Source: Hymenopus coronatus | Taxonomy: Eukaryota; Arthropoda; Insecta; Mantodea; Hymenopodidae | Assembly (NCBI GenBank): GCA_030762935.1 | Contig: CM060899.1 | Span: forward strand, 64,716,501-64,780,500 | Direction: 5' to 3' | Length of the DNA: 64,000 nt | Shown: piece after piece, positions 1-10,933 of the stretch | Layout: each line of letters starts with the position of its first letter | Numbering within the stretch: the first letter of the stretch is position 1 | Translations under genes and position numbers: made by a program | The notes under the pieces: model-generated | What the model was told of the DNA's origin: nothing | The model's database searches: none | What the model saw: only the letters and a program-made list of their open reading frames with translations

Positions 1-179
1 GTCTCTCCTTAAACCTGTTAGGACTGCAAGTCAAAATTAAAAAAAATAAATAAATTAATAATAATTTAATTATTAGTTGTTTAGGATAAAAATGTTTACT
101 AAAACTGGCATTTGAGAAATCTAGGATTAAACTGAATATGAGAATGTATGTTTTCAAATTGCCAATTTTAAATAATTGG

Positions 180-391
180 GGCCAATCGCCTCCCACCTAG
201 ATGGCCCGGGTTTGGTCCCAAGTGATCGCATGTGAGATTTGTGGTGGACAAAGCAGCACAGAGGCAGGCTTTCTCCAATTTCTCCGGCCATCACATTTCA
301 CCAGTTCTCCATCTTCATTCCATCTATCACCAGTGTCATGGCCTGTGGTTGTAAATTAGTAAAAGTGGACATTAAGCACTATAAAAAAAAA
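180..391 (+). mobile_element. SINE family 1 (tRNA-derived), 5'-clipped
   Basis: This is a copy of the commonest repeat in the window. The head resembles a tRNA internal promoter with a B box like GGTTCGATCCC, here decayed to GGTTTGGTCCC. It is followed by a conserved body (GATTTGTGGTGGACAAAG, then CACCAGT...CATC) and the 3' end TTAAGCACTATAAAAAA with an A-run. The first part of the A-box head is missing. Short reading frames starting MWWTKQHRG come from this body in many copies and are not genes. Confidence 0.85.
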
Positions 392-815
392 ACAATTGGA
401 AATGTATTGGAGAAATTTTGCAAATCTATTGCGAATTTCACTCACTTTCTTTGTAACACTTAGTGCATGTTGTTGCGTGAGAGTAGTGGAATAATTAGGA
501 ATCAATGAGGATTTTAAGTTTTATAGTTTATTTATCCCAACAGTCTTTACTTTAATTGGAATGGAGTATATTCTAAACAATTATATACAAAATTATCTTT
601 CTGATAAGGATTTGAATTTATTACTGTTATTACTAAAGAGAAAGAATTTTGTGTGCAGTGTTAATTTAAAAAAAAAAACATGGTTAACTTATTGTAAATA
701 TTAACAAGAACTTTCTCCTAAATGCTTAGTTAATTTAGAGTTACTGAATAAAGAGAGTAAAATAAACTTATCTGACTGCAAAGTGGATATCTTCTAAAAA
801 AGTTTAACCTGGTGG
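392..815. other. AT-rich spacer, nothing recognised
   Basis: The sequence is AT-rich, with no long frame and no resemblance to other parts of the window that I can see. It probably belongs to an intron or the upstream flank of zinc-finger gene A. Confidence 0.5.
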
Positions 816-1060
816 CCTTTTTTTGTAGTGTTTAAGACCGCTTTTACTACTTGTGGCATCGCAGCCAATGACACTGGTGTTACATGAAATGAAGAGTACT
901 GGTGGAATGCAATGGCAGGGTAAACCGGAGAATCCAGAGAAAACCTGCCCCTGTGCTGCTTTATCCACCACAAATCTTGCATGCGGTCACTTGGGATGAA
1001 CCTGGGCCACCTAGATAAGAGTCGAGTGGTTTAACCACCCAGCCACAGTGCGGCCCTGGT
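816..1060 (-). mobile_element. SINE family 1, near full length
   Basis: This is the reverse-strand copy. It reads T-run, AGTGTTTAAGACCGCTTTTA (3' end of the SINE), then body, then the tRNA-like head ending in the complement of GCCGCACTGTGGCTGGGTGG. The head and tail are both present, so it is close to complete. Confidence 0.85.
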
Positions 1061-1145
1061 GGCCTGGAAACACAAAATCTTCACCTATGTTTTGTTGTGT
1101 AGATTGTAGATTTGTGTGCTATGTAGGAACTATTTGACTTTTATG

Positions 1146-3410
1146 TTAACTCTTTTAGTGCCAATCGCAATTTAATTGTTATCCAAAAATCAGAATTGTC
1201 TGTTGCAGTCTAATCATATTTTTTAGCTCATTTTAGCACAGCAAAACTAAACACTTCCAAACATTCCAAATGTTATTGATGTGTGAACTGGACTAGAACT
1301 AGACTGACACACATGTCGTTACTGATGACAGAACTGATGTATGATGTACGCGCAATGAAGGCCACACGAGGCATTTCCTGGCGGACAAGTTTTATAACAA
1401 AAGTAATGTATTATTTAGGTATTTTAACACTTTTTAAAATAATGAAGTGTATTTTTATATTTAACCTATTTATACCCAATAAAGAATGATTTACAAAAAG
1501 TGCACATGGGCTCTAATAAGCTAGCAGTTGAACGTCCTAAAACTCCCAAGTATCATCATTACAATAAGTACATTGTTATGCACAAACAGTAATGTGACAA
1601 TGAAGATGGATGGAATTAAAATAAGGAACTACAGGTAATGCTAACAAATAATCTTCTCAGAATTGTGCACGAATCTAATCATGTTGTTGACTCAAAACTT
1701 TTCTTGGAAACAAAATCCACAAAGTGAATGAGCCTGTTCCAGATATACATATTTTTAGACTACATTTTTCATATTGCTACCTTGTAAAACAATTTTGTTT
1801 TACTCCAAAGTCTGCATTTTTTCCTTCATTCAAAGATCTTAGGATGATTTTTCTCCTGTTCATCTTGTGTTGTTGCTGCATTCCTGTTAAGTTTTTCAGT
1901 GATGTATTTAGGAAGAGTTTTTATCTCTCGTCCTTTGACCATGTGAGCTTTCTACAAGTCAACTGGACTGCCAGTTTTCTTAGACAATGATGTCTAATCC
2001 CTATAAGAGTTTCTTTTTTTTTTTTTTTTTGCCAATACCTATGATTTGTGAATTTATGCCAATAATGTTTAGCATAAAAAAATTATCACAATGGGCCAGT
2101 GTCTAGTTTTCCTAGAAATGTTGTATGTTTTACAAAACTGGTCCATGGTGTCAATTCCAGCTTTGGTGCAATTTTATTATAAAATGCTTTCATCACTGGC
2201 ACAGTCATGGTGTAAAGATGGCACTAGTAGAACATTCTTATTGTTTGAGGGGATATAGGAAGCCAAAGTTATATTCTTTTGGAATGCAAATTCACTTGAT
2301 TTTTCAGGTCTACTTTGAACATTAGTAAAACTTGGTGGTATTTCGGCTTTATTTATGTGAACTTACTGATGACTATCAATCTTTCCTTCAACAAATCTTA
2401 TGCCAACTTTAAACTAGTGAACCAGTTATTGATAGTGATATTCCTGGAACTTCCAGAAATCGGAGAACACGCTCTTTTTGTGATATCAGCATGACTGTTG
2501 CTCAGCAAAAACGGACTGTCTGGTTGTTTTCTGGCATATATCTCCAAATTCTGGGTGTGGAATATCCTTGCATCTATCCTTGCATCTGTTAAATACTTTA
2601 ATTCTATATCAGGCTTGCTTGGAATATACTGGGAAAGATTACATTGACCCCTGAAACCTTCAAGTATCATGTCCACAGTACCATATTCCCCAGTAATGTA
2701 TGCATTTTTGTAATTATTCATAACCTTGTCAAATATTTCCTGAATTGGTGCCAGTTTGTCCACACTTTTTTGCTATTCCAGGGTTTGCTTATCATGAAAT
2801 TGCAAATAGCAAAGCAGGAAACTAAAATGTTTCTGTGTCATTACTGGTGAAAACATTTCAATATTTGTCATATCGGAAGTGTAAATATCTTCTCATTTAA
2901 ATGATTTATTTTCCTGACACCAGTTAAAAAATAAAGACCAAACAGAACCTTTAATTCTCATATGTTGGTTTCTTTTACATCTCTCTTCCTGGTATAATTT
3001 CTGTTATTTGAAGATTAGTATTGTCACTATCAGTTCTATTATGCTGTTATCAAGTGATAACATTCTATCACAGTTTTCCAGTTTAGTGCTTTTCCTTTCA
3101 CTCCAGGCAAATGAGATATAATGTTATGAGCCCTGCTTCTAACATTTTTAGTAGAAAGACATTTTGACCATTGAATTCTTTTACCTTCTCCTTCAATGAA
3201 CAGACATTTCTGTATCACTTGCAGCTCACTGTCACCATCTTGTTCTGATTCTGAGTTTTCTGCTCTTTCTTCAACATAGTCTTCTCCATAATCTTCTGAA
3301 GAGGATGGTGCAGAAAGGTCTGAAAGCTCTGAATCAGGCTCTGTGAAAAATTTCTGGACTTCTGTTAAATCATTTGGGTTTTCTAAATTGCATTTCCACT
3401 TTTTTATGTG
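1146..3410 (-). mobile_element. piggyBac-like transposon remnant with decayed transposase
   Basis: Reverse-strand frames spell out a broken piggyBac (DDE_Tnp_1_7) transposase. An acidic Ser/Glu/Asp N-terminus lies around 3410-3200, followed by a KCLSTKNVRSRAHNI-like segment. The best block is 2763-2398, with DKLAPIQEIFDKV, GEYGTVDMILEGFRGQ, QYIPSKP, DARIFHTQNLEIYA and NWFTSLKLA. Downstream are pieces like EIPPSFTNVQSRPEKSS and AGIDTMDQFCKTY near 2330-2110. Stops and frameshifts separate these blocks. The left limit is a guess: TTAA followed by CTCTTTTAGTGCCAATCG at 1146-1167 matches the terminus of the 39665-40660 element, but I cannot see a matching right end. A short retroposon-like tail (GTTGAACGTCCTAAAAC, then ATCATCAT) at about 1506-1565 suggests a further insertion. 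The element cuts into the region where exon 1 of gene A would be expected. Confidence 0.8.
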
Positions 3411-3988
3411 TGATTGCTAAAAAAAGGTACACTACAATAAATATATGAATATTTTATAAAGTTACAAGGAAGCTTATTGAAGTTGCAGTATTGTTAAAAG
3501 ATAAGCAATAATGAAACCTACCTAATTATGATATAGATTGTATTGTGTTCAACAGACAGACAACAGATGCAATTTCACACAACAAGGACAAAAACAGAAC
3601 TGATTGTTGTTAATAACCATTACTGTATTTAGGAAGGTACTGAGAAGCTGCTGATTCCTGGAAAAGCTGTTTCCACGCAAACAAAAGAAAAAATAAAACA
3701 GTGTGCCTGATAGGCTTAGTGAGACCCCTTCTGGGTTAAATTAATGGGCTAATGGTATCTCAGATTATCAAACATTCATTTTGCAAGACCTTTATCACAT
3801 CTAAATGTGCTCTTCGTTGCTCTATTATATGTTATAATATCAAATCCATTTCTGCATAGCTTCTCATGCCATGTGACAATTTCAAAATAAACCTAACTTT
3901 GTATTTTTAAGATAACAATTGTAGGATTATTAACTAATGCTATATAGTTAATTATGTTAAACTGTACATTTGCATTATTCTGTTACAG

Positions 3989-4020
3989 GATGAGGACATT
4001 ACTTCAGTAAAATCACCAAG
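3989..4020 (+). CDS. Zinc-finger gene A, 32-nt microexon
   Basis: This tiny coding exon is flanked by TGTTACAG on the left and GTAAGA on the right. Read from phase 0 it gives DEDITSVKSP plus AG. The AG is completed by the first base of the zinc-finger exon at 10934 to give Arg. Matching exons of the same length and phase occur at 31023-31054 and 60633-60664 (EGNSVPVKSP and EGNFTPVKSL). The intron sequence just downstream also aligns with gene B (GTAAGACTT, ACTCTTG), so this is a true paralogous exon and not a chance match. The first coding exon of gene A is not in the window: the 3.6 kb expected upstream holds a piggyBac remnant and SINEs. Either it lies to the left or it was destroyed. RNA evidence would settle whether gene A is expressed. 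Confidence 0.85.
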
Positions 4021-5138
4021 GTAAGACTTGACTCTTGATTAATGCTTCAGTAAGAAATCTTCTGATTCTTTGTACATTTTTATTTATTGGTTATCCTTTA
4101 TCTACACTAATATAATAAAAAGAAAAAGCTTGAATATCACACAACGCATTTTTATAGTACTTTCACCATTGAACAGCCGTATTCTATCTGACAGACTTCA
4201 TATATAAAACACATTGTAATTTCAATTCATAAATCACTAAAGGACTGAAAATAAATATGTTGAGCATGCCAGGAAGAAGAAAATTGTTGGCTCTATAGAG
4301 AATGCATATAAAAGCAAAACGGGTGTTTTTACTATTCGTACAGAATGCATGTAAAAGTAAAGATCGGCTTTATTTCATTCCAAAAATAGTAAGCCTTGCT
4401 ATTATATTATCCTTACCAAATCAAAGACAGGATTTAAAATTCTTGTTTATAATAGTACAACTTATATATTATATTTATTTCATTATTTGGCATTCACCAA
4501 ATGCTTCAGAAGTCTGGAGAATGAAACACACCTTTGAGTAATCCTGATTCTGATTTAATAGATGTGTGAGATGATGTATCATTTTGATATGAAAACGTTT
4601 TCTTGCCAAATTAAACATACACAAGAATTGTTTTAAGTAGTTGTTAAAGCAAGCCTGATTGTTAATATAATTCTCATTTCTTGTATTGTTGCAAATATTA
4701 GTCTGATTTTGTTATGTATTTTACGATATTTTAGTTCACCATTGTAACTAGGTTTTACAAGGATTGTCTAATTATGCACAAATACAAAAACATTTATATA
4801 AAAAAGAAACAAAGAAGTTAAAATATATAAGAAGGAATAAAGTAATATGTTAAGATGTTTAATATTTATACATTTTAAAACTTTTTTTCAGCTCCCTCCA
4901 GAACAACTGTAGTGACACATAATTTTATTTAATTCATGTTTTTTGCTTATGTATTTTTTATACTTCTACTTTGAAATATTAAGTCCTTAGAAGAGCAAAC
5001 ATTTAGAGCAGTCATATATTTGGATAACCACATTCCTCTTCACTCAGCTGAAAAATTCCATGAAATTTAAAAGTTTATTATGCTTACAAATAAATAAATT
5101 ACATACAAATTTTGAAGGTGCTGCTCCTGAAATATACT
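4021..5138. other. Gene A intron, unique-looking
   Basis: AT-rich intron. The part at about 4560-4720 (TTTTCTTGCCAAATTAAACA, then GTTGTTAAAGCAAGCCTG) aligns with gene B sequence on both sides of the TTAA element at 39661-40664. It therefore represents an empty insertion site. No further coding signal was seen. Confidence 0.5.
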
Positions 5139-5139
5139 T

Positions 5140-5392
5140 TTGGGGGAAAAAGGGGTAGTCTTAAACGGCCCCTTTTATTACTTATAGCACCATGATGACA
5201 CTGGTGCTACCTGGAATAAAGATGAAGCACTGGTAGAATGCAATAGCAAGGGAAACCAGAGGATCTGGAGAATATCCGACCTTGTGCCACTTTGTCCACC
5301 AAAATCTCACATGCAGTCACTTGAGATCAAACCAGGGCCATCTAGGTGAGAGGTGATTGTTCTAACCACTCAGTCATGGCGCAGCCTAAAAT
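5140..5392 (-). mobile_element. SINE family 1, near full length
   Basis: Reverse-strand copy with the T-run replaced by a mixed TTTTGGGGGAAAAA start. The body includes CACTTTGTCCACCAAAATCT and the head complement ends TCAGTCATGGCGCAGCC. It lies in gene A intron 2. Confidence 0.8.
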
Positions 5393-5694
5393 ATGCTATA
5401 ATGTGTTATCCAGAAGTATATGCTTAAAATGACAGAAAAATTACAAATGTATGGGAAATAATTGTAATAAAAAAGTGGAAAAGAATGGTGGAAGACAATT
5501 TTTACTGATACTTCACATTTTGAAATACCGAAAAAAATGTAAAGAAAAGCATTGTTTCTGACATGAGGGCTTTATGACTTAAATATAAAGCATTATGCTA
5601 TAGATTTGATGATATGCATATGACAAAAGTATGAAGTATTGATTTCAAAATATTTTTGCTTACCCATTGGTTTTATGCTTAATTTTATCATAGT
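5393..5694. other. Intron sequence, nothing recognised
   Basis: AT-rich, without repeats or coding potential that I can recognise. Confidence 0.4.
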
Positions 5695-5885
5695 TGGATA
5701 GGTAGAGTCAGATTGAAGAATTCAATGCCATAGCCAGTATTTAAACCATGGACCTCCTGGTCTTTAGCCGGTAGCTCAATGGTAAGCAACTGGCTAGAGA
5801 CTAGGAGATTCATGGTTCAAATCCTGGCTAAGGCAATGAATTTTTCAGTCTGACTTTATCTATCCAACTCCTATCCTACACATGG
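5695..5885. repeat. Head-to-head inverted pair of a tRNA-derived SINE head (family 4)
   Basis: Two copies of one sequence face each other. The right copy reads GGTAGCTCAATGGTAAGCAA, then CTAGAGACTAGGAG, GGTTCAAATCCTGGCT (B box) and TTTTTCAGTCTGACTTTATC. The left copy is the same in reverse (GATTGAAGAATTCAATGCCA, then ACCATGGACCTCCTGG). Arms are roughly 80-90 bp and imperfect. A single reverse copy of the same unit is at 53035-53150. It is not a functional tRNA gene, because the acceptor stem does not close. Confidence 0.7.
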
Positions 5886-6257
5886 CTTCTGCGAAGAAAT
5901 AATTAAAATTAATTGTATCAATAATTTCTTGTGTCACTTTTTACTTAATGAAAATCTCCCATAGAATTCTTGGTTCTTCTATATGTGAGAATGTTTGAAT
6001 GCATATTATATCACCTTTATCTTAGTTGCTAAAAATCTTGCAATTATAAACCAGCTGTACTTTGTAGCTGGAAACTAAAACTATAATATAAGTCAGTCTT
6101 TGATGTGCCAGTTTTTACATCAAATTATGGTGATATGGTGTGAAATTATGTATTTACTACATGTTACTCTCCCAATCATCAGGCAATAAATCAGCATTTG
6201 CAAATGTTTCCATGGATTTTAATTACACAGAAATTGCAGTAGACAGTCAAAAGCTTG
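5886..6257. other. Intron sequence, nothing recognised
   Basis: AT-rich with no recognisable feature. Confidence 0.4.
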
Positions 6258-6490
6258 TCAGTCTGGGTGGCTCTGTTGGTTAGGCGCTGACCTACTGAAC
6301 GTAAAGTTGAAGGTTCAAACCTGGCCCAGACCGCTGGTTTTTAAGTGTGTTTAAAACTGATAGCCCTACGTTAGTGGATTTACTGGCATGTTAAAGAATT
6401 CCTGCGAGACAAAATTCCGGCACACTGGCAGCGCTTATGTGATCCTGGCAATTGACAGCATTCTTAACTAATAAAGTAATTGTAATTTAA
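6258..6490 (+). mobile_element. SINE family 3 (tRNA-derived)
   Basis: The head is TCTGGGTGGCTCTGTTGGTT with B box GGTTCAAACCTGG. The body contains GGATTTACTGGCATGTTAAA and GCACACTGGCAG. Related copies are at 39117-39310 and 62845-63050, which occupy the same intron position in genes B and C. This copy in gene A is therefore an independent insertion or an older one. Confidence 0.7.
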
Positions 6491-6539
6491 AGTCGAAAGC
6501 TTTCTAATATATTATATCATCATAGAGAAGTGTCTATGT

Positions 6540-6690
6540 AGGATTTGTGGTGGACAAAGAAGCACAGGGGTGTGTTTTCTCCAGTTATCCCCCACCATCA
6601 GATTCCACCGGTGCTCCATGTATCATCACCTACAGTGCCATTTGTAGTAAAAGCGGGCATTAAACACTATCTCAAAAAAAAAAAAGTGCA
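6540..6690 (+). mobile_element. SINE family 1, 5'-truncated
   Basis: Begins in the body at GATTTGTGGTGGACAAAGAA and ends ATTAAACACTATCTCAAAAA. The tRNA-like head is absent. Confidence 0.8.
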
Positions 6691-7289
6691 TCACCTAGTG
6701 ACCACGATCCTCAGGTTGGAAATAAAATCAATAGTTTGTGAAACTGGCATAAATAAATATAAGTATAAGTAATATAGGTAAAAACATACTCTACAAATAT
6801 ATAAGTGCAAGGTTCATGGAGAGCATTTAGGAATCTCTGTAGAAAAAAATTATAATGAATGTGTGAGCAGCAACAATAACATTATCAAACCATATGAAAA
6901 GTCATCATAACCGTAACACTGCTAACATAATTTTAGGCGAGAAACACTTCCTTGCTGAATTATTTTCAGAAATTTTCCAAATTTTCAAAATCAGGCAAAA
7001 CTATTGAAAATGAAATATGCACTCACCAGAAATGAAGTAGGCTGCCTTATAATCTTCTAGAAGTTCCAAATTTTCATTGTGAGAATATGCAACATACACA
7101 ACATAGGACTGTCCATAAGTGGCCACTATTTGGATTTTATACTAAGAAATCACTTCTTTTCTGCTATAATTAAAAATATTAATATGCATATTTAAATTTA
7201 GTTTTTTTTTTTCAATTAGGGTTGTCCAAATAAATAAAATAAGGCCTGAGTCTAAATCTTTACACATTTTGCTTAGCATTACTTCACAT
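6691..7289. other. Intron sequence, nothing recognised
   Basis: AT-rich. No coding signal and no repeat that I can link to others in the window. Confidence 0.4.
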
Positions 7290-7957
7290 CACTGTTGTTA
7301 ACAGATCTCCTCAGAATATCAAGAGTGTGTGGTACTTTTCAAAGGAGGGGCGTACATGTAAGGCAGTGCCACATTTGGCATATATGTACCTGCTTTCTCT
7401 TCTCGTCTTCTAACGAAGTGTTAGAGCAGACATGGCAATGCCTGGTGGGATTTACTGTTCTACTGGAACAATGGCGATGCTATAAATGCTTGCTTATGTT
7501 GCTATGTTGATGCTGCCTGTTTCTCATTTCCACCATCATTAGAATCCTCGTTATAATCAGAAAATAAATATCAATCACTATCCCCAAACTCCAGTAAATC
7601 CAAAAAATCTGACCATAAAGCCTCAAAAGCTTCTAATAATTCATTATCAGCAGCAAAATGCTGCACACTGCTTAAAGAAGCCATTATCTCACTGCTTTTG
7701 GAATGCTCTGATTATGTCACATGGATCAGATGATTAGGAGCATATGGAGCTATAAGATGTAGTTTTCCTGCACCAGTTTGCTTTATTTTGTTTCAGATGT
7801 AGCTATGCAGGGACATGGTTCCGAGTTAGTACTTTTGAATCCTAACAGATGTACCATTATGCCTGTGCTGTTCCAATGGTTTTGCATCTGAAATTCTAAG
7901 ACTTATGTCGCTCAAAACTGCTGGTTGAGTTAACCCGACTGTAGCACTGAAAAGGTT
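7290..7957 (-). mobile_element. Internally deleted piggyBac-like element remnant
   Basis: On the reverse strand the right edge reads TTAACCTTTTCAGTGCTACA, then GTCGGGTTAACTC. This looks like a piggyBac-type terminus beside a TTAA site (about 7953). Further in is a short N-terminal frame, MASLSSVQHFAADNELLEAF, then acidic residues (about 7685-7510). Next come fragments resembling the Cys/His-rich C-terminal domain of piggyBac transposases (about 7420-7290), with no DDE core between. The left terminus was not found. It is probably a nonautonomous deletion derivative. The protein-level assignment is by eye and moderate. Confidence 0.5.
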
Positions 7958-10933
7958 AATCGAACAATGAGGTCACCGTCTTCTCCTTTGATATGAAATT
8001 AAGCTTGCTTCTTGTTATCATTATGCTTGTAATTTTATGACACAAATGATGTTTGATTTTAACATTGTGCTGATTTATGCGCCTTGTAGTTTTACAGTAT
8101 TATTGCTTCTTATTTCTGTGTTTTTATACACACTCCAAGTATATTTACATGTCAGGCATATATAGGCGCATTTCACTTTTATTTGCCTGTGTAGACAACA
8201 TGTCCTTGATTAACTTTCGTGGAGATATTAAATTGCAGCCTAGTTCCAACAGAGGCAGTATTGTGATATTGATAGTTCATTTAGCACTATGCAAGGCCAC
8301 AATAATCAATAACTGTTGCACAGAATTCAGAATTTGCTGGAGTCTTATATAGTGGAATCCCTTCACCCCCTTTTCCTTACCCTTTTAATAGGACATTCTT
8401 TCACTTAAACGTTTTTCATACTTATAGGTTTGCTTTTCTTAAGGCACCTGAAAAATGCAGAAAAGAAACTTTTACTCTCTACTGATAGAAGAAGATGAGA
8501 CATTATAAAATACAATATTTTGAAGCCCATCTGCATTTACTTATTTGTACTCCCCTAAGAAGTGGAAAGCCTTTTCTATCATAGAGTACTTGATAGTTTG
8601 TGGTCTTATTGTTTGATTTGTTATTTAAGAAGGTAATTGATTTCTGATAGCTTTGGTATTGTTTTCTATCCATTTGCTTTTAGAGTGCCTCAAATTCTAT
8701 TTTGCAAGAACTGTATTTTCTCCTAGTATTGCAGTTATGGGCATTCATATTTCTTCTGTAACTATGCCATTCTACAGTAAAGTTAATACATGTTACATGT
8801 TTGCTGAGAACCATAGCAATGAAAAAGCATCCATTAAAAAATTCAATTAAGTTTTATTTGGGAATTCCTTCAGCCCCTAGGTCTTTTATATTTTATTAGG
8901 TTTGTTTATAGTTTCAGCCTCAGTATCATAATTGGGTTATAATAAGTATTTTCATATATTTTTTTGAAATAATTTAATTTAGTTCTCTTTTTTATATTTT
9001 GCCACATTTATAGCATTCATTAAAGCAGGTTTTCCACTGTTCAACTGTTTTTTTGTTTGTATTTTTTTTTGTCTTGCCTCTACCATCTTCCATGTTTTTC
9101 ATTTTACTCTTTGCTTAAATTTATAATGTAACCTTTTTGCTTCATGTATTACATGTACTAGAATTAATTTTAATTTTGCTTCATGTATTACATTTACTAG
9201 GATTAATTTTAATTTTTCTATGTAGGTATATAATTTCTGGTAAAGTTTAGTGTGTTCTAGACTTTTCAGAAATATCTTTACTTTTTGGATACCTTGGAGG
9301 ACCAAGTATCACCCTTTTGTTTATTATAATTATTGACTTAATGGTGTTGTAAACATTGCACCTAGAGAATTTATGGAGATTTTACAAAGACATTAAAGTT
9401 TTCATTTTTTTTTTCTAAGCTATGTTCCTACACATAATGTTTCATTTGTATTTTTCTCAATGCTTGAAGTCTTTCTTTCATTTATTAATCTCTATCTGTT
9501 GTTTTATCTTTCAGTGTAGCTAAGGTTTTAATTTCAATCAGTTATCCATAGTGATCATTAATTTTCATTTTAACAATTCCCCTGCTAGAACAAAACTAAA
9601 CATAATCATGTAAATATTTGGTTACTGTTGTTTGTTCAGTTTTTGTCAGAGTTAGATTATATCTCTCTTATAGTTAGCCTACTTTATTGTTATTACTCTC
9701 CACAATCAGAAGTATTAAAGTTTGACAAACATGTAACAGAGTGCTTAAAATCCAAGCTTATTGGGAGACTGCAATTGGATCTGGTAGCATTCTCACCCAG
9801 CATAAACATCAGAAGTACTGATGAGAAGTTCACTTTCTGGAAGTTTCGCTTCTGCACACTTCTAGACTTCTTTGGATGTCTTGAAAATTTTTTAGCAGCT
9901 ATATAACCACTATGTTTGTGAGTGACCAAACTAATAATAGAATGCAATTCTGATGTGATATAAAGAGCATTTTAGAGTTTTGATGTCAGTTCGGACATAT
10001 AGGAAGTTCTACTCTTGTGAAAGATTAGATATGTCTGTGCACAACTCCCAGCATGTAAAGTGGATGGAAGAGGAGGTTACATTATGCTACTATGTCTCAA
10101 AAATAAGTGAAATTACAATATAAATTCTAATAGATGTCTTTAGATATGTAAGAACCACACAATTTGCTTTTTTTACTATGTTATTTAGATATCCGTCTTA
10201 TATTTAAGGGACTTTTTTTTTCCTTTTTAAGTTAATTTATTGTAGATCATTTACCACAGCTTTCTTCTAAATATTTTTACATTCTATTTATTTGTTTTTC
10301 ACCCAAATTGCACCACTTTTGATCATTTTTATGCTTTTCCTGCAATAATTAGACATTAAACTGCAGATATCATTAGAACTTACTTTTATTTTGTCTGCCT
10401 TAAAATAATATTCAGAATATAATTTGTTAGTGCAGAGTTTCAATGCTTTGTTTGAATCCTACATGTTGTTAGTGATGCTTTCAGGTTTTGGCATAACATA
10501 TTATATGCTTTGTAATTACGAGTTATAGATATCTGTAACATGATTACAGAAAGTATGTGACTTTGTGTTGATCTCTATTGTTTTTGGAGTCACAGGTACC
10601 TTTTCTCATTCTTTATAGCATCTATCTTACCCTATTTGTTTTTGAGCAATAAATATATAATTATTGTACTTTGTATCGGGTGTGACTTGTTTACTTTTCC
10701 TTTTCCTTTACAGTACTTAAAGGTTACACTATTATTCCAAATTTAGAAGCATAATCATTATGTGCTTCATTTCATAGATTTTATTAATTACCTAAAAATG
10801 GTGGAGATGAAAAAAGGACTTTTTGACTATAATGGACAGTCAGGTCATTCTACAAGAGGAATATGTAACTCTTATTCACAGTGATTAAGAAATTCTATTT
10901 TTGTACCTAATTGTCAATCCTTAAACATTACAG
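7958..10933. other. Gene A intron 2, distal part
   Basis: About 3 kb of AT-rich intron with no frame longer than about 92 codons and no recognised domain. It contains a 48-bp direct tandem duplication (see 9136-9230). The last 200 bases, ending AAACATTACAG at 10933, loosely resemble the matching piece before the gene B finger exon. Confidence 0.5.
9136..9230. repeat. Two-copy direct tandem repeat, about 48 bp
   Basis: The unit TTGCTTCATGTATTACATGT, then ACTAGAATTAATTTTAAT, is present twice in a row with three or so differences. It lies in the gene A intron and has no evident function. Confidence 0.75.

Noticed and set aside
239..463. Recurrent MWWTKQHRG... small proteins (also 794, 6545, 23837, 26045, 46349, 62436)
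   Set aside because: All fall on the body of SINE family 1. They represent a repeat and not a protein family.
5765..5840. tRNA gene at the B-box-containing sequence (and similar heads at 25146, 42420, 50727, 63780)
   Set aside because: The internal promoter boxes are present but the acceptor stems do not pair and each is fused to a SINE body.
1146..7957. One 6.8-kb piggyBac element with TTAA ends at 1146 and about 7953
   Set aside because: The interval contains the gene A microexon and intron sequence homologous to gene B, so two separate remnants are more likely.
10911..10933. ATG at 10911 as the start of gene A (and ATG 40931 for gene B)
   Set aside because: Both lie upstream of a clear splice acceptor that is in frame with the microexon. 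The bases before the AG are intron.
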